Assembly: GCF_002095535.1 (NCBI RefSeq) | Contig: NZ_MLJI01000001.1 | Coordinates: forward strand, 3,514,801-3,578,800 | Direction: 5' to 3' | DNA length: 64,000 nucleotides | Origin: Pantoea cypripedii | Lineage (GTDB): Bacteria > Pseudomonadota > Gammaproteobacteria > Enterobacterales > Enterobacteriaceae | Shown: in pieces, positions 28,740 to 37,622 of the stretch | Layout of the letters: every line of letters begins with the position of its first letter | Position numbering within the stretch: the first letter of the stretch is position 1 | The notes under the pieces: model-generated | The model's input: only the letters and a program-made list of their open reading frames with translations | The model's database searches: none | What the model was told of the DNA's origin: nothing | Program-made: the position numbers and the translations under genes

Positions 28740-30887
28740 TTATACCATCATATTCGCTACCAGGTGCTTACGCCCGCTGTCATCTTCTTCGGTGTAAACG
28801 CCCTGTAGTTCTGGCGAAAAGCCTGGCAGCAGATTAATGCCCTCTTCCAGCGCGAGGAAATAACGCTGTACCGCGCCGCCCCACACCTCGCCAGGCACCA
28901 CACACAGCACGCCCGGTGGATATGGCAATGCGCCTTCAGCCGCGATACGCCCTTCTGCCTGCGCAATCGCCACCAGCTCCACATCACCACGAATATATGC
29001 CTGATGCGCATCCTGCGGATTGACCACCACCTGCGGGAAGCAGGCTTCGCGGAACATCGCCTTCTGCAAATCTTTCACATCATAGCTGACGTACAAGTCA
29101 TGCATTTCCTGGCACAGACGACGCAGGGTATAACCCTGATAACGCGCCATATTTTTGCGATACACACTCGGCAGCACCTCCGCCAGCAGCGCATCTTCCT
29201 TCACATGCTGTTCGAACTGTTCCAGCATCGCCACCAGGTGTGCCATCTTCTCAGCACTCTCCGCCGGGGTCAGCAGGAACAGAATTGAATTGAGGTCGCA
29301 TTTTTCCGGCACGATACCGTTTTCACGCAGGTAGTTCGCAAGGATGGTCGCCGGAATGCCGAATGCCGTGTACGCCCCGCTGGCGGCATCAATACCCGGC
29401 GTGGTCAGCAGCAGCTTGCAGGGGTCCACCAGATATTGCTCACTGGCATAACCGGCAAAACCGTGCCATTTCGCTCCCGGTTCGAAGCTGAAATACGCCG
29501 GATCGGCGGCGATAGTTGCCGTTTCTGCCGACTGCCAGGGCTTACCGTGTACCTGCTCCGGCAGGAAGGGTTGAATCATTTCACAGCGTTGCAGAATCGC
29601 TTTACGCGCATCAATGCCCAGCGTGACGCACTCGTGCCACATGCTGCGACCCGCTTCGCCCTGATGCATGCGCGCATTGATATCCAGCGCAGCAAACAGC
29701 GGGTAGAACGGGCTGGTGGAAGCATGCAGCATAAAGGCGTTATTCAGGCGCTTATGCGGACAGAAACGTTTCTGACCACGAATATGGTTATCTTTCTTGT
29801 GAATCTGCGATGTCTGCGAGAAGCCAGCCAGCTGCTTATGCACCGACTGGGTGACAAAGATACCAGGATCGTTTTCATTCAGATCCAGCGTCAGCGGCGA
29901 GCAACCTTCCATCAGCGGGATAAATTGCTCGTAGCCCAGCCATGCGGAATCAAACAGGATGTAATCACACAGATGGCCGATGCGATCCACCACCTGACGC
30001 GCGTTGTACACCGTACCGTCGTAGGTGCCGAGCTGGATAATCGCCAGACGGAACGGACGCTGATCTTTCGCCCGCTGCGGTGCCACTTTCTTCACGCGTT
30101 CACGCAAATACGCTTCGTCAAAGCAGTGCGCATCAATGCCGCCAATAAAACCAAACGGGTTACGTGCCGCTTCCAGATAAACCGGCGTCGCACCAGCCTG
30201 AATCAGCGCACCATGATGGTTGGATTTATGGTTGTTGCGGTCAAACAGCACCAGGTCGCCACGCGTCAGCAGCGCGTTGGTCACCACTTTGTTAGCGCTG
30301 GAGGTGCCGTTCAGCACGAAATAGGTTTTATCCGCGTTGAACACTTTCGCCGCGTACTTCTGCGCGTGTTTGGCGGAACCTTCGTGGATCAGCAAATCGC
30401 CCAGCTTAACGTCCGCGTTGCACATATCGGAGCGGAAGACGTTTTCGCCATAGAATTCATAGAACTGCCGACCCGCCGGATGCTTTTTAAAGAACGCACC
30501 GCCCTGATGTCCGGGGCAGGCAAAGGTGCTGTTCTGCATATCAACGTAGCGCATCAGGGTGTCAAAGAACGGCGGCAGCAGTTTGGATTCATACTCCTGC
30601 GCGGCTTCTTCCAGCCGCTCCCACTCTTCCGGCGCGCCGTTGATTTCGCCGGTCACACCCGGCAGTTGCAGCACCTCTTCATCAAAGGCGTTGGCAACAA
30701 ACACCGGCAGATTGAAGCCGGTATGGCGCAACAGCGCCAGCACGCCACTCCGCGTATCCGCCAGAGAGACGACAACAGCCGCCACATCGGTAAAGTCAGT
30801 ATTGTCCAGCGTCACCACGTCGCGCATGGTGTTCAGGCTCAGGTTTGGCGCTACAGCAGCGCTGGCAGCAATTTTCAGTGGTGTCAT
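28740..30887 (-). CDS. speC: Constitutive ornithine decarboxylase
   Basis: 715 residues (E. coli SpeC 711). Group III PLP decarboxylase converting ornithine to putrescine. N-terminal wing domain, then PLP site with SVHKQLAGFSQTSQIHKKD (Schiff-base Lys), FDRNNHKSNHHGALI and FDSAWLGYEQF. The ATG has GGGGA 8 nt upstream. Position near mltC matches E. coli. Together with speA it covers both routes to putrescine, although speB needed for the agmatine route is not in the window. Confidence 0.96.
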   Translation of the reverse strand: MTPLKIAASAAVAPNLSLNTMRDVVTLDNTDFTDVAAVVVSLADTRSGVLALLRHTGFNLPVFVANAFDEEVLQLPGVTGEINGAPEEWERLEEAAQEYESKLLPPFFDTLMRYVDMQNSTFACPGHQGGAFFKKHPAGRQFYEFYGENVFRSDMCNADVKLGDLLIHEGSAKHAQKYAAKVFNADKTYFVLNGTSSANKVVTNALLTRGDLVLFDRNNHKSNHHGALIQAGATPVYLEAARNPFGFIGGIDAHCFDEAYLRERVKKVAPQRAKDQRPFRLAIIQLGTYDGTVYNARQVVDRIGHLCDYILFDSAWLGYEQFIPLMEGCSPLTLDLNENDPGIFVTQSVHKQLAGFSQTSQIHKKDNHIRGQKRFCPHKRLNNAFMLHASTSPFYPLFAALDINARMHQGEAGRSMWHECVTLGIDARKAILQRCEMIQPFLPEQVHGKPWQSAETATIAADPAYFSFEPGAKWHGFAGYASEQYLVDPCKLLLTTPGIDAASGAYTAFGIPATILANYLRENGIVPEKCDLNSILFLLTPAESAEKMAHLVAMLEQFEQHVKEDALLAEVLPSVYRKNMARYQGYTLRRLCQEMHDLYVSYDVKDLQKAMFREACFPQVVVNPQDAHQAYIRGDVELVAIAQAEGRIAAEGALPYPPGVLCVVPGEVWGGAVQRYFLALEEGINLLPGFSPELQGVYTEEDDSGRKHLVANMMV

Positions 30888-31331
30888 AACACAAATCCCC
30901 AGAGGTCAAGGATGAGTGGGTGCCAGTGGCACAGCAATGAGGAAGATTCCCCGGCGAATAACGTCAGACGGATGGGTGCAAAGGTGGATTACAGCCGCAA
31001 CCGATAGACATCAGTAAAGCCAGATCGCGTCTGTCTTTACTCATGTCCAACAGCGAGCGTTAAGCTGGCCTCACCGCATGGTGAGCGAGAAATGCGAACA
31101 ACAGATGACGGAGGAACGCTTTCGGCGAAGCGAACGGGAACAAGTGCAAATCTGCATTGTACCGGGCATGGCAGCGTCCTCAGTGTTAAAGGGAATGGAT
31201 AAACTGGCGCAATAATGTCATCTTTTTTTTGCCGGAACAACCCGCCAGCGGCAATTTCTACGCATGAAAGCATTGAGATAACACATTGATAATAAAAATA
31301 TTTTATCAGATGATAAAATCAAAAACGCTTA
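30888..31331. other. Intergenic region upstream of speC
   Basis: About 440 bp without a supported gene; holds the speC promoter region. Short ORFs here have no recognisable ribosome sites. Confidence 0.5.
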
Positions 31332-31373
31332 AATATCCGCACCTTATGCAAAATTATGCAAGGTGCGGATATT
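31332..31373 (-). terminator. Long-stem terminator after the DadA-like oxidase gene
   Basis: Perfect 14-bp stem aatatccgcacctt / aaggtgcggatatt separated by 14 nt, 12 nt past the stop codon of the gene at 31386. The minus-strand tail is A/T-rich. Confidence 0.75.
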
Positions 31374-31385
31374 AATAACAAAGCG

Positions 31386-32714
31386 TTACAGCCAGTGCTG
31401 GGCGCGGATCTTTTCGCCATCGCTAAAGCGACTGAAGCGGAACGGCTGCGCATCCACCGATGGCGTGCTGTTCAGCACCAGATCCGCCATCAGCTGACCG
31501 GCTCCGGGGGCAATACCAAAACCGTGGCCGGAAAAACCGGTTGCCAGATACAGCCCGGCCACCTGATCAATGCCGGAGATCACCGGGATTGCATCGGGCA
31601 TGGTGTCGATCAATCCCCCCCAGCACTGCGCCACCGGCAGATCGCGCAACGGCGGCATCAGTTCTGCCAGACTATGACGCATACGCTGCACAATCGCTGG
31701 ATCGATCAGGGGATCGAGTACGCGCAACACCTCATAAATCGATCGTTTATCGGCCTGACCGGGCTTCCAGCGCAGCGCTTCATCGACAAAGCATTTGCCA
31801 AGACGCAGCTGGAGCGACTTACGCTCCACCCAAAATGCGGGCATAAAGCGCGGGCTGAAACGCAGTGAATCCAGCGTGATATCGGCGGTGTTGGTGGCTG
31901 AACTGGCGACGGTCAGCCCGCCGTCCAGCCGCTTCCGCAGCGCCACGCTGCCAAAACTGGCGCAGACGCCAGGATCGAACTCAACCGGACGAGTACGCAG
32001 CACGGTTGACAGCACTTTCAGCTGCGGCAGCGTCACTCCCAGCCCCTGCAACAACAGGCGCGACCAGGCCCCACCCGCCACCACCACCTGCTGACAACGG
32101 ATCGCACCATGCTCAGTCACCACTTCGCTGACGCGACCATTGGTACGTTCGATGGTCCGTACCGCGCAATGCTGTTGCAAATTCAGCCCCAACTCCATCG
32201 CCGCCGCGACCATCGCCGGAGCCGCCTTTTGCGGTTCTGCCCGTCCATCCAGCGCCGTATACAACCCGCCGGGATAGCTGGCCTGCAACTGCGGCAGATG
32301 CTGGCGCAGCTGTTGCGGCGTCAGCATTTCGCTGTCAATCCCGTAGTGGCGGGCCTCATTCACCCAGCGCTGATGGCGCTCACGTTGTTGCTCAGTGCGG
32401 GAGGCGTAAACGATGCCGTTGCGACGAAATCCGGTTTCGCGGTTCAGGCGCATATTCATCCCTTCCCACAGCTGCATACTGAGATTAATCAGCGGCAGCT
32501 CGCGCAGATCGCGCCCGGTGCGACGACACCAGCCCCAGTTGCGGCTCGACTGCTCTGCCGCCACCGTGCCTTTCTCCAGCAGCACGGTACGTACCCCGCG
32601 CTGCACCAGCGACAAGGCGGTCGCTACGCCGATAATCCCGCCGCCAATAACCACCACGTCGGCGCTGGTCGGAAACTGCGCCGAAGAGGGAACTGCATCA
32701 ACGCTGGGGCCCAT
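31386..32714 (-). CDS. FAD-dependent oxidoreductase (DAO/DadA-like)
   Basis: 442 residues. N-terminal dinucleotide-binding fold VVVIGGGIIGVATALSLVQRG with the following acidic end LLEKG, and the subfamily signature SSRNWGWCRRTGRD; the C-terminal ATGFSGHGFGIAPGAGQLMADL loop closes over FAD. The family oxidises amino acids, N-methyl amino acids or related secondary amines. GAGGAAATAAACC precedes the ATG. It follows the SDR gene by 29 nt in one transcription unit. Substrate unknown; the ABC importer across the divergent promoter suggests an amino-acid-like compound. Confidence 0.85.
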   Translation of the reverse strand: MGPSVDAVPSSAQFPTSADVVVIGGGIIGVATALSLVQRGVRTVLLEKGTVAAEQSSRNWGWCRRTGRDLRELPLINLSMQLWEGMNMRLNRETGFRRNGIVYASRTEQQRERHQRWVNEARHYGIDSEMLTPQQLRQHLPQLQASYPGGLYTALDGRAEPQKAAPAMVAAAMELGLNLQQHCAVRTIERTNGRVSEVVTEHGAIRCQQVVVAGGAWSRLLLQGLGVTLPQLKVLSTVLRTRPVEFDPGVCASFGSVALRKRLDGGLTVASSATNTADITLDSLRFSPRFMPAFWVERKSLQLRLGKCFVDEALRWKPGQADKRSIYEVLRVLDPLIDPAIVQRMRHSLAELMPPLRDLPVAQCWGGLIDTMPDAIPVISGIDQVAGLYLATGFSGHGFGIAPGAGQLMADLVLNSTPSVDAQPFRFSRFSDGEKIRAQHWL

Positions 32715-32743
32715 GGTTTATTTCCTCGTCAGGTAAAAGGGCA

Positions 32744-33448
32744 TCAATAGTTATCTTCCACCGTCCAGTTCACCGGAATTTCGGCGATGCTGGTGGTGGT
32801 GGGTAATTCCAGCACCGTGCGAATCAGGTGCGCGAGATCTTCCGGCTGGGTCATTTTCTCCGCCGGGACTTCCGTCAACGCCGTCCCCATATCGGTGGCG
32901 ACAAATCCGGGGCAAATGGCGGTGCAGCGAATGCCATCGGCATCACCGATTTTGCGTAAGCCATGTGCCAGCGCCAGTGCGGCATACTTGCTCATGGCGT
33001 ACAGGCTGGAGCGCTCGGCTTTAACGCGTTTGCCGGAGAGTGACACCAGCATCACGATGCGCCCGGCTCCGCTGGCCTGCAAATGCGGCCACGTCAAACG
33101 GCTGAGACGCATCGGTGATTTGACGTTGACGTCAAAGGTACGATCGAACTCGTCGTCAGTGGCTTCCAGGATCGACAGCGGCAGCATCATGCCTGCGTTA
33201 TGTACTACCGCATCAATGCGGCCGAATTTTTCGATAGTCGCCGCGACCCACGCCTCTTCGGTGGCGGCATCGAAAGCATCGAAACGGCACACCAGCTGAT
33301 TGTCGCTATCACTGAGGATGACATCTTGCGGCGAACGACAGCCGAGACTCACCGCCCAGCCGTTCGCCAGCAGATTGGCAGCAATCGCCGCCCCGATACC
33401 GCGACTGGCTCCACTGATTAACGCGACCTTTCGTGTTGATTTGCTCAT
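32744..33448 (-). CDS. Short-chain dehydrogenase/reductase
   Basis: 234 residues, classical SDR. Cofactor motif SGASRGIGAAIA, NAG at VVHNAGMM, catalytic Ser in VSLSGK and Tyr/Lys in YAMSK. All catalytic residues are present. GGGGAG precedes the ATG. It lies between the IclR regulator and FAD oxidase genes on the same strand and may reduce or oxidise a carbonyl product of oxidative deamination (inference). Confidence 0.85.
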   Translation of the reverse strand: MSKSTRKVALISGASRGIGAAIAANLLANGWAVSLGCRSPQDVILSDSDNQLVCRFDAFDAATEEAWVAATIEKFGRIDAVVHNAGMMLPLSILEATDDEFDRTFDVNVKSPMRLSRLTWPHLQASGAGRIVMLVSLSGKRVKAERSSLYAMSKYAALALAHGLRKIGDADGIRCTAICPGFVATDMGTALTEVPAEKMTQPEDLAHLIRTVLELPTTTSIAEIPVNWTVEDNY

Positions 33449-33502
33449 GGGTCTCCCCCGGTTGAATGATTGGAATGATTTTCGTTTCCGCGACAGGCCG
33501 AT

Positions 33503-34303
33503 TTACAACGATGCTCGCAGCCGCGTATCCAGCGGGCTAATCAGCGGCGCAATCGCAGCCACTTCCTCCTTCAGCAACGCGACATAATGTTGCTGCACCT
33601 CGGGATTCAGCCGTGGTGAGAGGAACGTCAGCCCAAGCGATCCCACCACGCCCGCGCCAGATACCTCGATCGGTACGGCGATCCCGGCGATCCCCGGAAT
33701 GAGTTCTCCCGGATCGATGGCAAAGCCCTGTTGCCTCGTCTGATCCAGTTTCAGTTGCAGATTTTCCGCCGTCAGTTGCGGCCAGCTGTCGAGCCGTGCC
33801 CGGTTACGCGCCAGAATCGCCTGTTGCTGTTCCGCCTCAAGAAACGCGAGGATTGCCAGGCTACCCGGTCCAAGGCCCAGTGGCACAGCGCCCCCGACCG
33901 AACCGGTCAGCGTCTGCATCTGGTATTCGCTGTCGTAGCGATCGATACAGACCGAGTCATCCCGATCGCGCGCCATCAGCATCGCCGTCTCGCCAGTCTG
34001 CTGGCGTAACCGCTCCAGCGCAGGCTGGAACTGGCGACGCAGACCCGGCCCGCGTGCCGCTTTGGCACCAAACACCAGCAGCTTTGTGCCCAGCCGGTAA
34101 CACTTGTCGCTCTGCACCTTTTGCAGCAGCTGATGCTCCACCAGCGAATTCAGAATGCGGTGGCAGGTCACTTTGTTCAGGCCAGACAGTTCACACAGCG
34201 CTTTCAGCGTTGCCCCTTCACTTCCCGCATCTGACACCAGATCGAGCAACATCACTGCACGATCGAGTAACTGGACGCCATTTTTCCCCGAATTTTCGTT
34301 CAT
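33503..34303 (-). CDS. IclR-family transcriptional regulator
   Basis: 266 residues. N-terminal winged helix (AVMLLDLVSDAGSEGATLKALCELSGLNKVTCHRILNSLV) and a C-terminal GAF-like effector domain (about 85–255, with GLGPGSLAILAFL). The ATG at 34303 has GGTGAGG upstream; a start 24 nt earlier is possible. Divergent from the substrate-binding protein gene, so it probably controls both arms. The effector is unknown. Confidence 0.9.
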   Translation of the reverse strand: MNENSGKNGVQLLDRAVMLLDLVSDAGSEGATLKALCELSGLNKVTCHRILNSLVEHQLLQKVQSDKCYRLGTKLLVFGAKAARGPGLRRQFQPALERLRQQTGETAMLMARDRDDSVCIDRYDSEYQMQTLTGSVGGAVPLGLGPGSLAILAFLEAEQQQAILARNRARLDSWPQLTAENLQLKLDQTRQQGFAIDPGELIPGIAGIAVPIEVSGAGVVGSLGLTFLSPRLNPEVQQHYVALLKEEVAAIAPLISPLDTRLRASL

Positions 34304-34330
34304 CGCCTCACCGCTAATGTTCCACATTAT

Positions 34331-34355
34331 GAAACTTTAAATCATAAGATTTCAG
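34331..34355. promoter_or_regulatory. Candidate IclR-type operator
   Basis: TGAAA … TTTCA ends flank an imperfect inverted repeat (tgaaactt / aagatttca) between the divergent regulator and importer genes. Weak evidence, based on position and symmetry only. Confidence 0.3.
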
Positions 34356-34493
34356 TATATGGTTTTTTGTTGACTAATTTTCTAGCAGATTTCATATTCG
34401 GTTGACAAGTGAGCAACGCGATTCAACAAAAAAAGTGGCTCACAGCACAAAATTTACAACACCTGCAGATTCATCCCGACAGAGGAAATATCT

Positions 34494-35318
34494 ATGAAAA
34501 ACCATCGCATGCGTATTCTGGCTGCTTCGATGTTGCTGTTGGCCGCCCCGGTTATCACCCACGCGGACACGCTGTCCGACATCAAAGCCCGCGGCGTATT
34601 AACCGTCGGGGTGAAGAACGACTATCCGCCTTACGGCTACATGGATAACAACGGCAACACCGTCGGCTTTGAGATCAGCCTGGCGCGTTACATCGCCAAT
34701 GAACTGCTCGGTTCGCCGGACAAGATCAAGCTGGTGCCGGTGAACGCCTCCAACCGTATGCAATTCCTCAATTCCGGGCAGATCGACATGATCATGGCCA
34801 CCCTTGGCGTGACGCCGGATCGTGCCAAACAGATCGACTTTACCGATGAATATGTTTCCGCTGCTGGCCCGTCGATCCTGGCGCGCAAAGAAGTGAAATT
34901 TACCCAGTGGGAACAGCTGAAAGGCCAGAAAATTTGCGGGATTCAGGGTTCCTACTTCAACAAAACCGTGACGCAGAACTACGGCCTGCAACTGGTGAAC
35001 TTCACCGCGCTGCCGGAAGCCTACCGTGCATTGCAGGATAACCGTTGCGTGGCGATGGTGTTTGATGACATGTCGCTGCAAAACAAGCTGAAAGAACCCG
35101 GCTGGAGCGATTACAAAATTGCGGTGAAGCCGTATGAATACCTGCCGATGGCCGGTGGTCTGCGCAAAGGGGATGACGCTTTCCGGGCAGCGGTCGATAA
35201 GGCCATCGTCAAAGCCGAAGGCGAAAACAAGCTGATTGGCTGGGAAAAAGAGTTCGATATGCCCGCCTCGCCGTACATTGCCAAACGTGCTGAAGCCGCG
35301 CGCGCTGCGGCTAAGTAA
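34494..35318 (+). CDS. ABC importer substrate-binding protein, polar amino-acid type
   Basis: 274 residues, SBP family 3 (PF00497-like). Signal peptide cleaved near THADT. Family features: VLTVGVKNDYPPYGYMD, GFEISLARYIA, NRMQFLNSGQIDMIMATLGVTPDRAKQIDFTDEY (Arg for the ligand carboxylate), and a two-Cys pair (KICGIQG, DNRCVAM). Ligand not predictable. AGAGGA precedes the ATG. First gene of a five-gene operon. Confidence 0.92.
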   Translation: MKNHRMRILAASMLLLAAPVITHADTLSDIKARGVLTVGVKNDYPPYGYMDNNGNTVGFEISLARYIANELLGSPDKIKLVPVNASNRMQFLNSGQIDMIMATLGVTPDRAKQIDFTDEYVSAAGPSILARKEVKFTQWEQLKGQKICGIQGSYFNKTVTQNYGLQLVNFTALPEAYRALQDNRCVAMVFDDMSLQNKLKEPGWSDYKIAVKPYEYLPMAGGLRKGDDAFRAAVDKAIVKAEGENKLIGWEKEFDMPASPYIAKRAEAARAAAK

Positions 35319-35335
35319 GCCGTCAGGAGCGTAAC

Positions 35336-36046
35336 ATGTTCGGACTCGATTTCTCCTGGCTGCTCGACCCGACGTACCAGCAATGGCTGCTACAGGGTGT
35401 GCTGCAAACGCTGGAACTGGCGGCGCTTTCTTCGCTGTTCGCCATTCTTATCGGCCTGCTGGGCGCTTTTGGCCTGACGTTCCGACTCGCGTGGCTGGAT
35501 GCCAGTATCGAGTTGTTCGTCGAGCTGTTTCGCAACACGCCACCGCTGCTGCAAATGTTGTTCTTCTACTTCACGCTGACGCAGATTGGCTTTACCAGCG
35601 AAGACCCGGTGACCGGGTTGCAGGTGCCGCTGATTAGCGCCTTTATGTCGGCCACCGTGTCGCTCAGCCTGTTTGGCGGCGCGCTGTGCATCGAAGCTTT
35701 CCGTTCCGGCTTCGATGCGGTGCCGAAAGCGACGCTGGAAGCGGCGCGCTCCCTGGGTTACACGCGCTGGGGGTTATTCCGCCATGTGCAGATGCCGATT
35801 GCCGCGCGCATCTGCCTGCCGCCGCTGACCAACGTCCTGACCAATCTGTTCAAAACCACTTCGCAGGCGTCGGTGATCACCGTCCCGGAACTGATGTATG
35901 CCGCCGGACAGATCTATAACGACACCTTTCGCACCCTCGAAGTGATGCTGCTGATTCTGGTGATCTACGTGGTGCTGGTGAGCGCAGTGGTGTGGCTGAT
36001 TGGCTGGGTGCAGCGCGCGCTGGCCTATCCCGGTTATGGAGCCTGA
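35336..36046 (+). CDS. ABC importer permease 1, polar amino-acid type
   Basis: 236 residues with about five membrane segments. HisM/GlnP-like permease; the EAA loop is ATLEAARSLGYTRWGLFRHVQMPIA. RNTPPLLQMLFFYF near the N terminus is typical. Follows the binding protein gene by 17 nt. Confidence 0.92.
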   Translation: MFGLDFSWLLDPTYQQWLLQGVLQTLELAALSSLFAILIGLLGAFGLTFRLAWLDASIELFVELFRNTPPLLQMLFFYFTLTQIGFTSEDPVTGLQVPLISAFMSATVSLSLFGGALCIEAFRSGFDAVPKATLEAARSLGYTRWGLFRHVQMPIAARICLPPLTNVLTNLFKTTSQASVITVPELMYAAGQIYNDTFRTLEVMLLILVIYVVLVSAVVWLIGWVQRALAYPGYGA

Positions 36047-36049
36047 GTG

Positions 36050-36859
36050 ATGAGCGACATTCTCTATCTGAAACGCAAAAAACAAACGCGCCACGCCTTT
36101 CTGTTTATTGGTCTGTTGCTGCTGTTGTTCAGCATGGTCACCGATCGCGGTGGCGAGTGGCACCAGGTGTGGGAAAGGCTGCCTCTGCTGCTCACCGGTT
36201 CGATGCACGGCTGGCCGCTGAACGGTGGCTTCATTCTTAACATCTTTATTGGTATCGCCAGCATGGCGATTGCCACGGTGCTCGGGTTGTTTCTCGGCCT
36301 GCTGATGTTGGCGAAACGCCGCTGGCTCAGTATCCCGGCGCGCGCGGTGATGAACTTTCTGCGCAACGCCCCCTGGCTGGTGCTGCTGTTTTCCATGCTG
36401 TATCTGCTGCCGTATCGCGTGGAGTTGCTGGGTTTTCAGTTCACGTTGTCACCGCTGTTTAAGGCGATTGTCGGTCTGAGTCTGCCCACTGCGGCTAACT
36501 TTGCCGAGGTGATCCGTGGTGCAGTGAACTCGGTGCACAGCGGCCAGTGGGAATCCGCCCGCTCACTCGGTTACAGCCCGTGGCAGATCTATCGCATCGT
36601 GATCCTGCCGCAGGCGCTGCGCCGCATTATTCCCGGCTGGATGAACCTGTACGCGTTGCTGGCCATCTCCACCGCACTGGCTACCGTTACCGGAGTGCAG
36701 GAAGTGGTGACGTTGCTGCGCACCACGCTGGCAACCGAAAGCGAAGGCTCGCTGGTGTATTTCTACGTCACCGTGCTGCTGATGTTCTTCTGTTATTGCT
36801 ATCCGATTGCCCTGCTGGCGCGTCGGCTGGAAAACCATACCAAAGGGGATGCCATATGA
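36050..36859 (+). CDS. ABC importer permease 2, polar amino-acid type
   Basis: 269 residues. N-terminal basic segment MSDILYLKRKKQTR then five or so membrane helices; EAA loop WESARSLGYSPWQIYRIVILPQALRR. A GTG directly before the ATG (36047) could also serve as start; the ATG is preferred. Its stop overlaps the ATPase gene start (ATATGA). Confidence 0.9.
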   Translation: MSDILYLKRKKQTRHAFLFIGLLLLLFSMVTDRGGEWHQVWERLPLLLTGSMHGWPLNGGFILNIFIGIASMAIATVLGLFLGLLMLAKRRWLSIPARAVMNFLRNAPWLVLLFSMLYLLPYRVELLGFQFTLSPLFKAIVGLSLPTAANFAEVIRGAVNSVHSGQWESARSLGYSPWQIYRIVILPQALRRIIPGWMNLYALLAISTALATVTGVQEVVTLLRTTLATESEGSLVYFYVTVLLMFFCYCYPIALLARRLENHTKGDAI

Positions 36860-37605
36860 TCGATCGCACTCCGTCCCTGATCGAGCTGGACAATATTCAC
36901 AAATCCTTCGGTAACACCGAGGTGCTGAAAGGCATTTCGCTGGACGTCACCAAAGGCGAAGCGGTGTGTATTATCGGGCCTTCCGGCTCGGGTAAATCCA
37001 CCATTCTGCGTTGTATTAACGGCCTGCTGCCGATCGACGACGGCTTTATCCGCGTCGGCAATCACCGCGTCCATGAGATCGAGAGCGAAAAAGCGATGCG
37101 TCCGCTACGCCATCAGGTGGCGATGGTATTTCAGCAATACAACCTGTTTCCGCATCGCACCGTGCTCGACAACGTGATGATGGCCCCGATGCAGGTGCTG
37201 AAACATGAACGCGACGCGGTACACGAGCGGGCGCTGCGCCTGCTGAAAAAGGTGCGGCTGGAAGGGAAAGAGGGGCGCTACCCCGGAGAGCTTTCTGGCG
37301 GCCAGCAGCAGCGCGTCGCCATTGCCCGTGCGCTGGCGATGCAGCCGGAAATCATCCTGTTTGATGAAGTCACCGCTGCGCTGGATCCGGAAACGGTGAA
37401 GGAAGTGCTGAACACCATTCGTGAACTGGTGGATGACGGCCTGACCTGCCTGCTGGTAACGCATGAAATGCGCTTCGCGCGTGAGGTGTCGCACCGGGTG
37501 TGCTTTACCGATAAAGGCAAAATTGTGGAGATGGCGCCCCCGGCGCAGCTCTTTGACGATCCGCAGGATGCGCGCACGCGCGAGTTCCTCGGCCAGGTGT
37601 TGTAA
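36856..37605 (+). CDS. ABC importer ATP-binding protein, polar amino-acid type
   Basis: 249 residues. Walker A GPSGSGKST, Q-loop VFQQYNLFPH, signature LSGGQQQR, Walker B IILFDEVTAALDPE, H-loop VTHEM. Typical GlnQ/HisP family. Starts at the ATG inside the end of permease 2 (4-nt overlap). Confidence 0.95.
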   Translation: MIDRTPSLIELDNIHKSFGNTEVLKGISLDVTKGEAVCIIGPSGSGKSTILRCINGLLPIDDGFIRVGNHRVHEIESEKAMRPLRHQVAMVFQQYNLFPHRTVLDNVMMAPMQVLKHERDAVHERALRLLKKVRLEGKEGRYPGELSGGQQQRVAIARALAMQPEIILFDEVTAALDPETVKEVLNTIRELVDDGLTCLLVTHEMRFAREVSHRVCFTDKGKIVEMAPPAQLFDDPQDARTREFLGQVL

Positions 37606-37622
37606 CGGAGTTGAGAGACATC

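Noticed and set aside
29436..31007. 523-codon plus-strand ORF across speC
   Set aside because: Antisense of the speC coding sequence; no domain and no ribosome site.
34331..34355. Strong claim of an IclR operator
   Set aside because: The symmetry is imperfect, so it is kept only as a low-confidence candidate.
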